Source: Cycas panzhihuaensis
Taxonomy: Eukaryota; Cycadophyta
Direction of reading: 5' to 3'
Assembly (NCBI GenBank): GCA_023213395.1
Contig: CM041465.1
Coordinates: 21,576,001-21,640,000 of the forward strand
Length of the DNA: 64,000 nucleotides
Numbering within the stretch: the first letter of the stretch is position 1; each line of letters opens with the position of its first letter. Shown in pieces: positions 1 to 12,535 of the stretch. A program made the translations under genes and the position numbers. Under the pieces are notes generated by a model. The model was given only the letters and a program-made list of their open reading frames with translations. It made no database searches and was not told the origin of the DNA.

Positions 1-838
1 GAGAGCATTCCATCTTGACCTTAATGACCTTGCCAGGGGCCAAGACTATGTCTTGGCTTGCCCCCATACACATGGCATTCCCCTCCTCAAAATGGAGAGG
101 GGCAAGGTCAATGGGAAGAGATGCAATAGGGGATGGGATTAGGTCAGCCAGTGTGGACCTAATTGCGAGAATCTTCTAGTGGCCAAGCCTATGGTGACTA
201 GAAAGAAAGTTAGGCACGGATCCCACTAAGTTCTCAAGTAGGGCTTTATCGTCTTCGAAGTAATCCACCCCATGGATGACCTTGCTTCGAATAGATGAAG
301 GGCTAGAGGAAGTGGGGATGATAGGACCATGATGGTTGTCAGGTTGCCCAACCTCATCGGGAGACTCTAAGAGAGAGTCTCAAAGGGGCTCCTCGGAATG
401 AGCAAAAGGGAGTTCCTTGAAGCCATCACTTGTAGGGGGTGATGAAGAGGAAGACCCAATGGCAGATGAGTCAATACGAGTGATGACTTGTGACATAGAA
501 GAGTAGTTAGTCTCACCAATGAAAGTGGTTCTAGATGGGGACCTAGAATGGGATAAGTGCATCCTACTAGTATAGAGGAAAGAAACCAGGTGAAGGCAAT
601 CCTCATCCTCGTCATAAGACTCATCATCACTAAACGAGGTGAGGTACCTGTAGCTCCCAACAACAATAGGAGCGAAGTGTGTGAGACTAAGAGAAGAAGA
701 TGCAGGGTCTTCTTCGATGTGAGATGGATTGGGTATACTAATAGTGCAAGCTGAGGCATAAGTAGAAGGGCCTTGGCTTACTTGATTGACAAGGCGAGCT
801 TGTTTAGTAGGTGGGCGCTCACGGGGAACAACCCTCAT
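1..838 (-). pseudogene. E1 acidic linker and segment just before RT
   Basis: Reading the minus strand from 838, the frame runs from the end of protease through a Ser/Asp/Glu-rich linker (SFSDDESYDEDED near 620) into the pre-RT segment (EGNAMCMGASQDIVLAPGK) at the left edge. E2 (10150-10950) and E4 (63441-64000) have the same order. The linker has no recognised fold. Its motifs HFAPI near 670 and YFEDD..LLENLVGSVPN near 250 recur in the other copies, so it belongs to the family polyprotein. It contains premature stops and cannot be translated as it stands. Confidence 0.7.
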
Positions 839-1470
839 TCATTCATCATAGATGAATTTAAGTTGCCCCCAGAGGGTTGAATACACGACTCTCATCTGGT
901 CATGCCATGGTCGACCCAAGAGGAGATTATAGTTGACGTCAACGTCGAGAACTACAATGTCAGCTAGGACAGTCTTGCCCTCGAGAGTGAGTAGGATTGA
1001 GACAGATCTCAATGGGGTCTTTTCGCTACCGTTGTAGCCTTGGCATCGCTATGGAATAGGTTCCAAGGCAGAAATACCAAGCTCTTACATAACATGCAAG
1101 GGCATGGCATTCATGGAAGAACCGTTATCGATAACAGTCTTTCGCAGGGTACAATTAGGTGTATCAATGGTAATGGTGAATGGGAAGTTCCACTGGCATT
1201 CCCTTTCATGCGCAGGAGAAAGATCTTTAGGATCAAAAGAAATAATAGACTCATGACTTTGGGTGACACCCAAAGCGTGGACGAGCACGTCATTTGACCC
1301 TAAAACTTCCAAAAGGAGGGCTCGTTATTCTGGACAACTCCTCAAAACATCCATCAAGGACATTCCTACAGTGATGGTATGGAGCTCATCAATGATAGAG
1401 AAGGGCTTACCCTTTATAGTAGGTTGGGTAAGCGCCCTTCAAAAATTGTAACAACTAGGACACACGGGAA
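839..1470 (-). pseudogene. E1 aspartic protease (PR) domain
   Basis: Retropepsin-like domain that would cut the Gag-Pol polyprotein. In one minus-strand frame it reads MSLMDVLRSCPE, then FPFTITIDTPNC, then the active-site motif VIDNGSSMNAMPL (D-N-G-S in place of D-T/S-G-S), ELGI, and the flap and C-terminal part ending VLDVDVNYNLLLGRPW. The D-N-G-S..N..PL form and the closing LLGRPW are typical of plant Tat/Ogre-type proteases. The same domain is at 9640-10080 (E2), 20330-20870 (E3) and 54460-55020 (E5). A stop at a Gln codon after NAMPLHVM breaks the frame, so this copy is dead. Confidence 0.8.
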
Positions 1471-3953
1471 TGGCCTTGGGAAAAAGAGGCATTTCCAGAG
1501 GAGGGTTCTTTAGAAGAGGATTGGAAGGAATAGAAGAAGAAGCACTAGCTGCTTCTTTGGTGGCTTGAGATCGAGTAAGGGCATATAAAGGAGTAGCCTC
1601 AAGCATTTGGATCACCTTCTTTTCCTTATTCCAAGGTTACGAAGGTGATGGAATGCGTCAGTTAGGGGAACGCAAAGAAGAAGACGAATCCCGGGTGCCC
1701 TTCCCTTTATCGCGGGAAGGACGAGAATTTAGTGATCTTCCCCAGTTTCAGTTGTTTTTCGGTTGAGTGTTGTGATCACGTTCCCTATGTTTGGGGAACG
1801 AATCCTTATGGACCGGTTGGTCTAGATTAGGCCTTGAGGCTTATTTAGAGGAGGAGTCACGTCGAGGGGCATCCTTGGGATGCTGGGCCCTACAACGTGA
1901 GTCATCATGGAAGCACTCCCTTTGAATGGAACACCACTTCTTCTCAAGTGAAAAATCAAGTTTCCTTGCTTGAGAGGACTGGGCGCTACCATTCCTAGGG
2001 AGGGAAGCTTGGGTAGCTTGCTGAATTTGTTTGTTAGAAGTTAGGGATGAAGGAGCTTGTAGTTTGAGTTCCTTTATCATACATTCGAATGAATGTATAG
2101 CAGATGTAAGCGGATCTAGGGTCTTCTCAATTACATGAGAAGAAGGCCTAGAAGATTGTTGTGGTCTAGTATCTTTAGTTGGAGGTGGTGTCTCACGTCA
2201 CTATGAGGGCTTGATAGGTTTCTTGAGTCTGGATTAGATCTCAATAGCCTTAAGTGCTAAGCACTTTACAATCATGGAGTCGCATGTAGTCGCCCCCATC
2301 TTAAGGACTTCCACATATACTTTGGGGTGAAGTGCATTAACGAAAAGGTCCCTCTTCAATTCCTTAGGCAACGTGGCCTTAGTGGAATGAAGAAGGTCAT
2401 GGAATCATCGCATAAAGTCATGATTCATCTCATCGTGACCTTGTTTGAGCGATAGAAGAGATTTCATTCCACTTTTAAATGGGCGAGTGACATCAAAATA
2501 ATTAATGAACTCATCCACAAGTTGCTAGAACAAGAAAATGGGATGAGCGAGAAGGCAATAAAACCACGTAAGGGCATCGCCTTATAAAGATCGAGGGAAT
2601 AGTTTCATCAAGATGTGGTCATAGGCCCAGTAATCAATACACACCGTAGAAAAACTATGGACATGCTTCGCTAGATCTTATGAAGAAGTTCTGTCAAATA
2701 TAGGAACTTCTGGAGGGTGAGGCGGTAAGTTAGTTTTTAATGCCTCGACAGATAATGGCGTAGATCTATAATCCATAAAGGGGCATGCCCTTGCATGGAC
2801 CGTAGGATCGACAAATGGTAATGAGCAAGGAATGGATGGGGGTGGTACACCCATCCCTCCTTGGGGAAGCACCCCTTACCAGAAAGGGACTAAAGGATAA
2901 GTGCCTTGAGAGGAAGCTAGGTTCCCTTGTGAAGGCGCAGCGTAAGAAGCTACACTAGATGGTGGAAAAGGGGGTGTGGGACTGGGTTTTGCCCATATGG
3001 GCCACCCGTGGGTGGTGCAACTCCATATGGATGTAGGGGATCCACACCATAAGCTGGAATGTTGTTCCTTTTACCTTGCCCCCAAGGTTAAGAGATATAA
3101 CCTGGGGGTATGTAAAGAGAAGAACCACTAGATTGGTTTTGGGGATATGTAGGAGCGGGTCCCACATGACTAGTGGCTGAAGAGCTAGTAGGACCGATAG
3201 GCCTACTAGGGAACATATGTGCCACATTAGGGGATGGCACATTAGCTTGACTAGGAAAGGGTATGCTAACCCCCAACTGAGGGAAAGACATACCATGAGA
3301 GGGTCCTGAAGAACTAGGACCATAACGAGGGTTAGAGGGCGCGACATTCATCCCTAAGGTTAGTGTAGGAATAGAATGGGACGAATGCATAGGAACGAAA
3401 GGGTTACTCATAGTAGGAGGGGTAGGTATGGATGAAGAGAGGTAGGTGTAGATGAAGAAGGTGGTAAAGGAGTGGATGAAGAAGATGCTCCACCACGCAA
3501 AACATCTACAAACCACCTAGGACGCGATTGAAGACGAGCCGCTCGAAAGCACTCGCTAATAACTTCAACCACGTCAGTGGGAGGGGTATCTACATGACCA
3601 TAAGAGGTGGATGGGACCTCGAATGATGTAGACCCCTCAAGTCACTCCTTATAAGAATTACCAATAGGGTGGTGAACCTCAAGAGGAGATGAGTCTTCTA
3701 CCACATGAGTAGAAGGATGGATGTCAAGGGGGTGATGCTGATCACCCGGGTAGTAGATAGGATTGTCACCTTCTTAGATGGATCCTAGAATAGATGCAGG
3801 GAACTTGTGAGTTCCTGAGGCAAAGGTGTGGTAGGCCTAATCAGAAGGGTATCCTTCTATGATTGAATCAAAATTTGATGATGAAAGAGGACGATACCGA
3901 GGATCTTCTAACAATGGAGGCAAACCATGTAGGCAACGAGAGAAGCATCGCAT
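1471..3953 (-). pseudogene. E1 Gag polyprotein (decayed)
   Basis: Gag would form the virus-like particle that packages element RNA. The first Met is set at 3953 (MRCFSRCLHGLPP), matching the E5 start at 57442. A Pro/Ser/Thr/His-rich N-terminal half covers about 3900-2900. The capsid-like core follows: CPFMDYRSTPLSVEALK near 2760, PEVPIFDRTSS near 2700 and SLLSLKQGHDEMNHDF near 2430. A zinc knuckle near 1900 reads WCSIQRECFHDDSRC; the family consensus is C-x2-H-x4-H-x4-C, so the first His is now Gln. Stops are frequent, mostly at Gln, Trp or Arg codons, and there are some frameshifts. Confidence 0.8.
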
Positions 3954-4097
3954 ACAAAGCTTGCTAACACTTTAGAAGAAGGAAAGAGCTATAAAGAGTG
4001 CATGTTGGGGGTTGCCCAATGAAGGAGATCAAGTAGAAGGAGCCACTAGAAGGTAGCAATACCAACAGGAAGGGGTAGAGACTAGCTTCCTTACTGG

Positions 4098-4120
4098 CAA
4101 GTCCGGAGTATGGTCACTAG
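4098..4120 (-). other. E1 primer-binding region
   Basis: Directly downstream of the 5' LTR on the minus strand the sequence reads CTAGTGACCATACTCCGGAC. E3 has TTGGCAACCATACTAGGGAC and E5 has GGCGACCATCTTGGGG at the same place, so a site close to TTGGCGACCAT..TGGGGACC is likely ancestral. The complementary tRNA was not identified. Confidence 0.55.
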
Positions 4121-6838
4121 TGGATGCGCGTCTATGTGATAACCACCTAGCTAAGTAGGAATAGCGAGGATGACCAACAATGGTATCTAAGGTATGGATA
4201 GAATCCTAAGAGCAAGGCAAGTACCACGCAGGGTGCCCCATGCACCGGAGCATAAGTTCAGGACCTACGGATGATACCCAACTACCTAAGGGTGGTTCCC
4301 CTACTTCAACTAGGAAGAGGGAAGGCAAAAAGGTAGCCTGGATAGGCTTCGGAGGAAAATCCTCCCACCCTTGGATGGTTAGAAGGGGAGGAAGAGAATC
4401 CCCAAAAGTTTCCCTACGGCGGAGGGGAACAACTAGAAGTAAGGTAGGCAAGTAGCCTACGGCACGGCTATGACCTCCTCCATTATTTGGCTAAGTAAAT
4501 AGAACCAAGGAAAGAGGAAGGGAGTGGAAGCAATCAACCGCTCCAAGATCCCCCCTTGAGGGTACAACCAAAGGAAGCAAGAGTGCAGGGTGTGTGCAAG
4601 CAAACTAAATCAAATAGAATAAGCCAAGGGGGCGAGGATAAGGTTTACGAGGAAAAGGTGAAGGGAAGATCTCCTATGAGTCCTTTTCCTAAATGAATAT
4701 GGTATGTAGAGTGCAACATACAAAATGCAAGTAAAACATGTTGATTTCCCTTTTTCTTTTATGTTATCTAAGTTACTATCATGCAGCCTTTTCAAAATAG
4801 AAAGAGCGAGGTAAAGTAAGGTCACATACCCAGGATAAAGGCGTGGTAGAGGTGGCAGTGCTCCCACTAGACACTCTAAGTCGTTCCACAAAACAAGCGG
4901 CAAAAAGTCATGGTGGGGTAGAACATGGGGCTTCCTTACCTTCCCCGGAAAGTAACTATAAAATGCTAGAAATGAAAAGGAAAGCGATAGAGAAAATAGA
5001 ATGCTATGACAAAATGCAAATAGATTAACTTACCTAGTAGAAAGAAGGGGGGAGAAGTTCCTGGCATTCTCCTTTTACCTGCAAGCGAACACAAAGATTC
5101 CCTTCTAGAGAAAGGAGGCTAACAATACGAAGAAGAGCACCAAAACATATATATGCATATGCCAAAAACTAGATCTCTATACATACACATAAGTACTCAC
5201 CAATCACAAGTTTACAGTGATAGACTATGGTCTGAAAATACCCAAATGAAATGTGTGTAAATAGGTGAGCCTCGGAGTGGCCCACTTCCCATAAAGGGCA
5301 ACCCTACTCTCCCTCAAGGAGCCACAGGGCTGCTAGAGTATGGCTATAAAACTGGCTATAAATAGGGGTAACAAAATTACAAAGGTAGCTCAAGGAAATC
5401 CACAATGGACCAGAGTGCTACAGGGAGCAAACCAGGCCTTTGAGAGAGGAGTTGAGCTAGAAGGAGCCTCTGGGGCTTATGCATTGCTTGAATGGGAGAA
5501 ACAGGCCTACAAACCAGCATTGCAACAGGTGCAAACACTAGTTTCAGCGGCTAGAAATGATCTCCTAATCCCTTATCCACTCCAAGGACAACACTGGAGT
5601 AAAAGAGGAGGGTTTGAAGGGTAGAAGCCTCTTGGAAGTGAAAGGGTGGTATGGAATCCACCCAGCTCTATCCCAAACCCTGTGAAATCCTCTTGTACCA
5701 CTGTCCTGGGGCATGAAACACAGGAGAGGAGCCCCAAATAGTAGAGAAATAGCTATAGCAAATCAAAAGACAAGCTCTAGAAACTAAGAAAAGGAAACTA
5801 GCAACAAGCATGCACAAAATTGGGCATAAACTGAGCAAGGAAATAGCTCCAAAACAACAAATACCTCAAGGAAAGGGAGGAGGCATTTGCCTCTGCAAGA
5901 TCTTGCTAAGAAGAGGCTGAAAACCTATGAAGAAGGTTGAGATGCAGTAGGTATGGGGCCCCTGCTAAGGCAGCTTAGAGAAATCCTGCTTCTGAAACAA
6001 CTCGGTGCTTACCTAGGCAAAGAGACCCTAAAAACTCCTCAAGAATACCCCCTCTGGGGCGTGCAATGGGCTGTGAGGATGTCACAATGAGGCCTAAGGA
6101 TGGTTGGGCACTGAGGAGCAGTTGCAGGTCCTGAGAGTGTAGTAGAGTAGAAGAGCAGAGTAAAGAGCGGGGCGAATTTCCTTAGTGTTCCTTTAAAAAA
6201 GATCCAAAAGCTCCAAAAAATGACTTAAGATGAGCTTAAATACTCATCCCCAACCCTAATCGAGCGATTAGGGCTCGGCTGGCACTGAGGTGTGTTGAAG
6301 GACATGTGGTAATTCTACAATAAATGTGAGAATTGCCATGGTAGGTTTAAAAAATAGTTTATAATAGTCACACCATGGTAAATATCGTGGTACTATAGTA
6401 AGCTTCGCGGCACCACGAAATTTACCGCAGTAATAGGCCAACCGCCCAAACAACCTGTGGCTATGGGCCAGGGTACTAGGAGGCTGGCAGGGGGGCAGGC
6501 CCACTTGCCCAGGTGCAAACAAAGGACCAAGAACCAACGAGGAGATTAAGTGGTGATAAAACAACATAACAAATAATCATCACATAAGTCGAATAAGCCT
6601 TAAGGGGAGTAGGGAAGATTGCGGGAGGCGATGCGGCCACCGGGTTGCCACGCTTGCTAGAAGTGTGCCCCTGCTATAGTCATCATAGGCTAAAGAGGTG
6701 TAGATGGCACAAACCATCTACGAAAAACATATAGCATGTAAGCAAGTACTCCTCAGAAGAAGCAAAAGTAAAGTGAGAAACATACCTGCACTTACCTAAG
6801 TCGATCTCTCCATATCCATTCCCAGTAGCTGGGAAATG
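4121..6838 (-). repeat. E1 5' LTR (about 2.7 kb)
   Basis: On the minus strand it starts near 6838 (ATTTCCCAGCTACTGGG; family consensus TGTTTCCC) and ends at 4121 in CGCGCATCCA. The ends match the solo LTR whose borders are fixed by a target duplication. Inside are three 20-bp GGTACC-type units (6371-6430), an inverted telo-box pair (near 6246-6268) and a TATA-like GAGTATTTAAGC (6234-6245, minus). Reading frames inside the LTR are shadows; no gene is seen. Confidence 0.85.
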
Positions 6839-7034
6839 CCCTTCTCTTTTGGTTCATTCCTTTTGCATTTGTTGAGAAACCCCCAACAGCTTTTCTTTGC
6901 TTTGCATCCTTACCTTTTCTAAAGTTTTGGGTGGAGCTTAAATCTGATAATTTTGTCGTCATCTATGAGGTCTCCCTCTTGCTTTGCAAGAATCTCCTTA
7001 TTCCTCTCTTCCTTTATCTAATTTTGAATCGTCC

Positions 7035-9360
7035 ATGGAAGGATATCCCTTAGAATAGGCATATCATGCCTATGTCTCTAAGACCCAACCACAAACCTCA
7101 ACCTCATTTTAGGGTCTTGCTCAAGAAGGTAACAACCCTAACTTTTATCTAGGTGACCAAGAACACTCAGATTTCCATCATCTCCCTATGCATGACATGG
7201 GTGTGTCATCTTCTATGGGGTTTCACCACCTTAGTAAGAATACCCATGAGGATTAACCTATGGGATCTACTTTACATGAGGATCCTTCTACCTCATACAA
7301 ACAAGTAGGAAACCCTCCTATAGATGTCGTTGAAGTGTTATACTAATGCTTCCAGGATGTAAGCCTCCAACTACCCCCAAGGTAAATGGAAAGCATCTTT
7401 CGTAGAATAGCACCTTCTTACTCTTCATCCACGCCCCCTTATTCATCCTAATCTATATTGATGTCTATGATAGGGCCATCCCCTATTATCTCTTCTTCTT
7501 TATGTGTCCCTCACACCCTAGGGACTATCTAAGGTATACTCACCTTCTAAATCAGATTGAGCATACCTCCTCCTAGTCATGCGACCACGCCCCAATCGAT
7601 CATGGTTCATCCCTCTTTTACCCAGCATAAGGGACCCTCATATTCCCCTCCTTCAAGCCATGTAGGACTTGTCCTCATGTGTCTTCAACCTCAATCTAGG
7701 GACCCTTCCCTCTACCTACCCCTAGGATATACATCTCAACCATGGGGGCACAAAAAGTAAAATCCCGTTCCTATTTATGGGGTGGACTCCCTCCACCAAT
7801 ATGGTGTTCTTCCCCCCTTGGCTGGACCATATAGGTAGAATCCTATTCCACACCCATCTCTTTTGTATTTATATGCAACCTCATACAAATGTCTTTAAAA
7901 GGAGGGTTGCCCCCTCCTTAAGGCTCTTTTCCTCAAGCCCCCTCTCAACAAGGGTTGTATTCTCAAGGGGGAGTAGGCCTCTCTTACCTATTCACCTTTT
8001 TTTTTAGCTCCCTCTCATATGGGAGTGGTTCCTTTCCATCACGCAAGAGGAAATCCATATCCCTCCTTCAGCCAAACCTCTCAAGGAGGAATTGGGTATC
8101 CATACCTACCTCCTTATGCTTCTTTCATCGACCCATTGGCTCAACCAAGGGTTTTCCCCTTTATTAACTATACGTCGACCCCTTTATCTATTGAGGCACT
8201 AAGGACCAACTTGCCACCTTATCCCCTAGGATGCCTAAATTCAATGGGATCTTAGCATAGGACCCAATTGAGAATGTCAGGAGATTCTCTATGGTATGCA
8301 TCAATTATTAGGCCTATGACCACATTTTGATAAAACTCTTTCTATGTTCCTTACAAGGAGACACCCTCAAATGGTTTTATTGCCTCCCTGCCCACTGTAT
8401 CTATTCATTCCAATAGCTTATGGATGAATTCATCAACTATTTTGTTGTAGCTTGTCCTTTAAAGAGTGGAATGAAAGCTCTCCTCTCACTTAAACAAGGT
8501 CACGAGGAAATGAACCATGTCTTTGTGAGATGCTTTCATGACCTTCTTCACTTAATGAAGGTTATGTTGCCTAAGGAGTTGAAGAGGGATATCTTTGTGA
8601 ATGCCCTCCACCCTAAGGTCCATGTTGAAGTCCTCAAAATGGAGGCAATAATATGTGACTCTACTATATCTAAATACTTGGCACTTAAGGCCATTGAGAT
8701 TTAAGCAAGTCTCAAGAAACTTCTTAAATCATCATAACAATAAGAGGCATCTCCTCTGTCACATGACTTATGATCCCAGTAACCCTAATGTCTTCTACCT
8801 ATTTGATGGAGAAGACTCTTGATCCTTCGATCTCCACTATATATTCCTTTAAATATATGATGAAGGAGCTTATGCTCCAAACTCCTTCTTCTCCTTTAGA
8901 CTCCCATAGACCTATCCAGTAGGCCTCTCAAGCTATACCTTCCAAAAACAGAAACACTCATGCCTCCCAAACTAGGAAGACTAAACCTTCCTTGGATAAG
9001 AAGTGGTATTTCATCCATGGTAAGTGCTTTCATGAGGACTCATAGTGTCAAGTGTAACACTCCAAACTTGTCCCATCTCACAACTCCTCTCTTAGACAAG
9101 TGTTTAAGCCCAACTTAGACTAACTTGTCCATAGGGATCCCTTTCCTAAACACAAGGAATGGGATCAACACACCCAGAATAAGGGGAATCAGAATAGAGG
9201 ATGATCTCCTAACACTTCTTCTACACAAGAATAAGGAAAAGGGGCAAGAAGTTCTTCCTCTCCTCCTGGTTCCTGCCATCGAATCACTTCACCCTCTTGA
9301 TATCGTAACAAGGGAAAGAGAGTCATTTAAATTCTTGAAACCACCCATTTATATGCTTTG
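7035..9360 (+). pseudogene. E2 Gag polyprotein (decayed)
   Basis: The plus-strand Gag homologue opens with MEGYPLE at 7035; the Met used by E5 lies further upstream and is not preserved in frame here. A Pro/Ser-rich N-terminal half is followed by INYTSTPLSIEALRTNLPP near 8180 and the capsid core GMKALLSLKQGHEEMNHVF near 8480 to CLALKAIEI-like residues ending near 8704. The zinc knuckle near 9000-9050 reads WYFIHGKCFHEDS then a stop then C, so its first Cys is Tyr. A frameshift between 8255 and 8420 and many stops show that it is non-functional. Confidence 0.78.
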
Positions 9361-10080
9361 ACTAGATCTTAAGTAGCTAAAGAGGCCATAGGGGCCTCCT
9401 CCTCCTCTTACCTAGATCCTTTCATAGATAACCCACCTTCTGAAATTCCTCCACTTCCCAAGACTATTCTCGTCCACCCAGGTCATTATGATTTTTGAAG
9501 GAACTTCCCCAACCTACCAAGAAAGGGAAGTCCTTCTTAATCTTAGATGAGCTCCACACCGTGGCCACCAGGATGTCCATGATGGATGTCTTACAGAGTT
9601 TTCCTGAGTAATGTGCTCTCCTCTTGGAGGCTTTAGATCTAGTAGATGCACCCATCCATGCTTTGAGTGCTACCCCAAGCTAGGAGCCCATCATTACCTT
9701 TGACCTCAAAGAGCTCCCCACTAAAAGTAGAAGGGAACGTCAGTGGTATTATCCTTTCAACATTTCCATAAACACTCCTAAGTGCACCCTTAGAAGGACT
9801 ATTGTACATAATAGTTCTTCTATTAACACTATGCCATTACACATGATTCAAGAGTTAGGCATAGCGGCTCTTGAGATGATTCCATGGTATTACCAAGGCT
9901 ACGACAGTAGTGAAAAGATGCCTTTGGGATGAGTCTCCATTCCCCTCACTCTTGAGAATAAAACTATCCTTGCAGATATAGTAGTCCTCGATGTGGATGT
10001 GGACTACATCACTTATTTAGATGCCCATGGCTTGACTAGATGGGAGCCCTGTACTCGTCCCATTAGGGACAACTAAAATT
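9361..10080 (+). pseudogene. E2 aspartic protease domain
   Basis: Protease homologue on the plus strand, with MSIMDVLQSFPE near 9580, FNISINTPKC near 9760, a damaged active site IVHNSSSINTMPL near 9800 (the catalytic Asp is His and the Gly is Ser), IQELGIAALE, and VVLDVDVDY near 9985. The E1, E3 and E5 copies keep D-N-G-S, so the loss is specific to this copy. The frame is otherwise continuous across the domain except for stops. Confidence 0.75.
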
Positions 10081-10880
10081 TTTCTATGAAGGAGAAATGA
10101 AAGTTGTTTCTTGGGAGCCTCCTCCTACCAAACCATTGTATCAGTCTCGTTAAATGGATCATGACCTAGGAAAGGGTAATAAAGGCCCATATACTCATGC
10201 TTCCACTTGTATGATTAATATCCCTAGCACCTCCAAACCTAAGGAAGGGGCCTCCCTTTTCTCTTCTGACCTCATTCACTTTGCCCCTATTGGTGTAGGG
10301 AGTTATGGGTACCTCATCATTTTGAGTGTCCATGAGTCTGATGATTGGGATAAGGAGCCTCCTCATCCTATATCTGTCTTAGACACCTATAGGGATTGCT
10401 TGCTTCATCATCCATCTAGGTCTATGTCCTAACCCAAAATATCTATAAAGAAGCCTAGTACTCTTATCGTGTCATGCATGGTCACTCTTATCTCATACGT
10501 GGACTCTCCAGATCCTTTGTTGTCCAACCCCCATATCTTATCATCCTCCTTGGATGATGAAGATAGAGAGCCTCCTATCCCACAACATAAGAGGACATCC
10601 TCTAACTCTTTTGAAGAGTCTCTTAATTATGTCAAGTGGTGGGTTGATCATTATGGGACCATTGTTCCTCCTGCTTCTTATTCCTTATCCCCTCTAGGCA
10701 AAACTATCCACAGGATAGATTGCTTTGAGAACAATGAGGCCTTACTAGAGCATCTAGTGGGATCTGTGCCCAATCTCCCCTAGGTCATCATATACTTGGT
10801 TATTGGAAGATCCTAGCCCTTGGGTCACCCTAGCCGACCCAAACCAACCTAGCACTTCCTCATCTCCTCCTATTGACTAA
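10081..10880 (+). pseudogene. E2 acidic linker between PR and RT
   Basis: The linker is Ser-, Asp- and Glu-rich. Two long plus-strand frames cover it: 10154-10432 (HFAPIGVGSYGYL) and 10469-10783 (SSSLDDEDREPPIP, ESLNYVKWWVDHYG, EALLEHLVGSVPN). The same blocks occur in E1, E3 and E4. No known domain was recognised. It links PR to RT in the polyprotein and may be a spacer or a target for cleavage. Confidence 0.6.
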
Positions 10881-12535
10881 GCCCCCATTCATTTTAAAGA
10901 AGGGAATGCCATGTGTATGGAGCAACCAAGGACATCATCCTTGCCCCTAAAAAAATCATAAAGGTTGGAGTGGAATGTTCTCCTGAGAAAATAGAGGAAT
11001 ACACCCTCCTTTTCTAGGAATTTTGTGATGTCTTTGTATGGGATTACTTAGACATGAAGCGAATTGACCCCTCAATTGTCACCTACAACCTTACAACTAT
11101 CTTGGGTGCTCACCCCGTGTGACAAAAGTAATGCCCTCTTCATCCCAAATTATCTACTGCAATTAAGATGGAAGTTAAAAAGCTCCTAGAAGCAAGTTTA
11201 ATCCCTTCCATCAATTATCTCAAATACATTTCTAACATTGTTCTCATTGCCAAAAAGAATAAGATAATTCATATTTGCATTGAATTTTGAGATATAAATA
11301 ATGCATACCCTAAAGACAACTTCCCTTTACCCTTTTATTGATCAAATCATCGATTGCACTACTAGTTTTGAAGTCATATCTTTGATGGATGGCTTCTCTA
11401 GATATAACTAGATATAGATATCTCTTGAAGACCATCACAAAATGGCCTTCACCACTTTATAGGGACACATTCACCTACAAGGCCATGCCCTTTGGGCTAA
11501 AGAATGCAGGTGCCACCTACTAAAGGGTGATGTAGTCTATCTTCTACAATCTCATAAATAAAACCCTTGAGGTCTTCATGGATGACATGATGGGTCTCTC
11601 TCGCAAGAGAGGTCACCACCTTGAGGATTTGCATGTTATCTTTACATGATGTTGTAAATACTATGTCAGACTAAACCTACTTAAATATGTATTTACTATA
11701 ACTTCTAATGAGCTACTAGGCTTTCTTGTTTCTAAACAAGGGATCCATATTGACCCCAAGAAGGTCAAGTCTATCTTAGACATGCCTTTACCCAAAACAC
11801 AACACTAGATTAAGTCATTTTTTGGTAGGTTAGGTTTCCTCAAGCATTTCTTAGCAGACTTTACCATAAATTCCAAACACTTGACTAATTTATTGAAGGA
11901 GGGGACCCCATTCATTTGGTTTACCAAGGCCTAAGAGGCATTCCAAAATCTCAAAAAATCTTTAGCTTCTTCCCCAATCTTAGCATCCCCTCTCTTCGAT
12001 CGTCCTTTCATCCTTTATACCTTGGCCACCGATGAATCCTTGGGAGTTATGCTTACCTAAGAAGATGATTCAGGAATTGAGTATGCCATATATTTCATTA
12101 TCTATACGTTGGTTTTAGCTAAGCTTAACTGCTCCCTCGCTGAGAAGGAATGCCTAGCCTTAGTCTAGGCAACCAAGAAGTTTAGACAATACCTTCTTAG
12201 CAATACCACTCACGTGATCATGCAATATGATCCCTTGATGTATCTTTTGACTCAATCTAACTTGACTGAAAGGATAGGTAAATGGATTATACTCCTTCAA
12301 GAGTATGACCTCAAAATCATTAATAGGAAATCAAAGAAAGGAATGGTGGTTATTAAGCAACTAGCTGATACCCCCATTTCTAATCCCTTGAACATTCTAG
12401 TTGGCGATTCCTTACCTAATGAGACTATATTGACTATCTAATACTTGTCACCCCATCCATTAGCTTGTAGATAATGGTATGGGGACATTGTATAATATCT
12501 TACCCAGTAGTAATACCTAGTGACAAGGTGAATAT
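10881..12535 (+). pseudogene. E2 reverse transcriptase and RNase H
   Basis: RT/RNase H of the Ty3/gypsy type, which copies element RNA into DNA. Visible blocks are EGNAMCME near 10900, WDYLDMKRIDPSIVTYNL near 11040, VKKLLEASLIPSINYLKY near 11170, LMDGFSRYN near 11383, a VFMDDMMGLS box (the Y-x-D-D equivalent) near 11575, GFLVSKQGIHIDPKKV near 11725, and the RNase H domain from FDRPFILYTLATDESLG (near 11995) to LQEYDLKIINRKSKKG (near 12300). At least ten stops and several frameshifts are present. The frame is cut at 12535 by Copia-1, just before integrase. Confidence 0.85.

Larger units (their letters stand above)
1..6838 (-). mobile_element. E1: Tat-like Ty3/gypsy element, 5' part, leaving the window on the left
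   Basis: Minus-strand element. Its 5' LTR (4121-6838) is followed, toward lower coordinates, by a primer-binding region, gag, protease, acidic linker and the approach to reverse transcriptase. RT, integrase and the 3' LTR would lie beyond base 1. The right end abuts plus-strand sequence matching the leader of E2, about 75 bp past where the E2 primer-binding site should be, so E1 was inserted into E2. The target duplication cannot be tested because the left end is outside the window. Confidence 0.85.
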
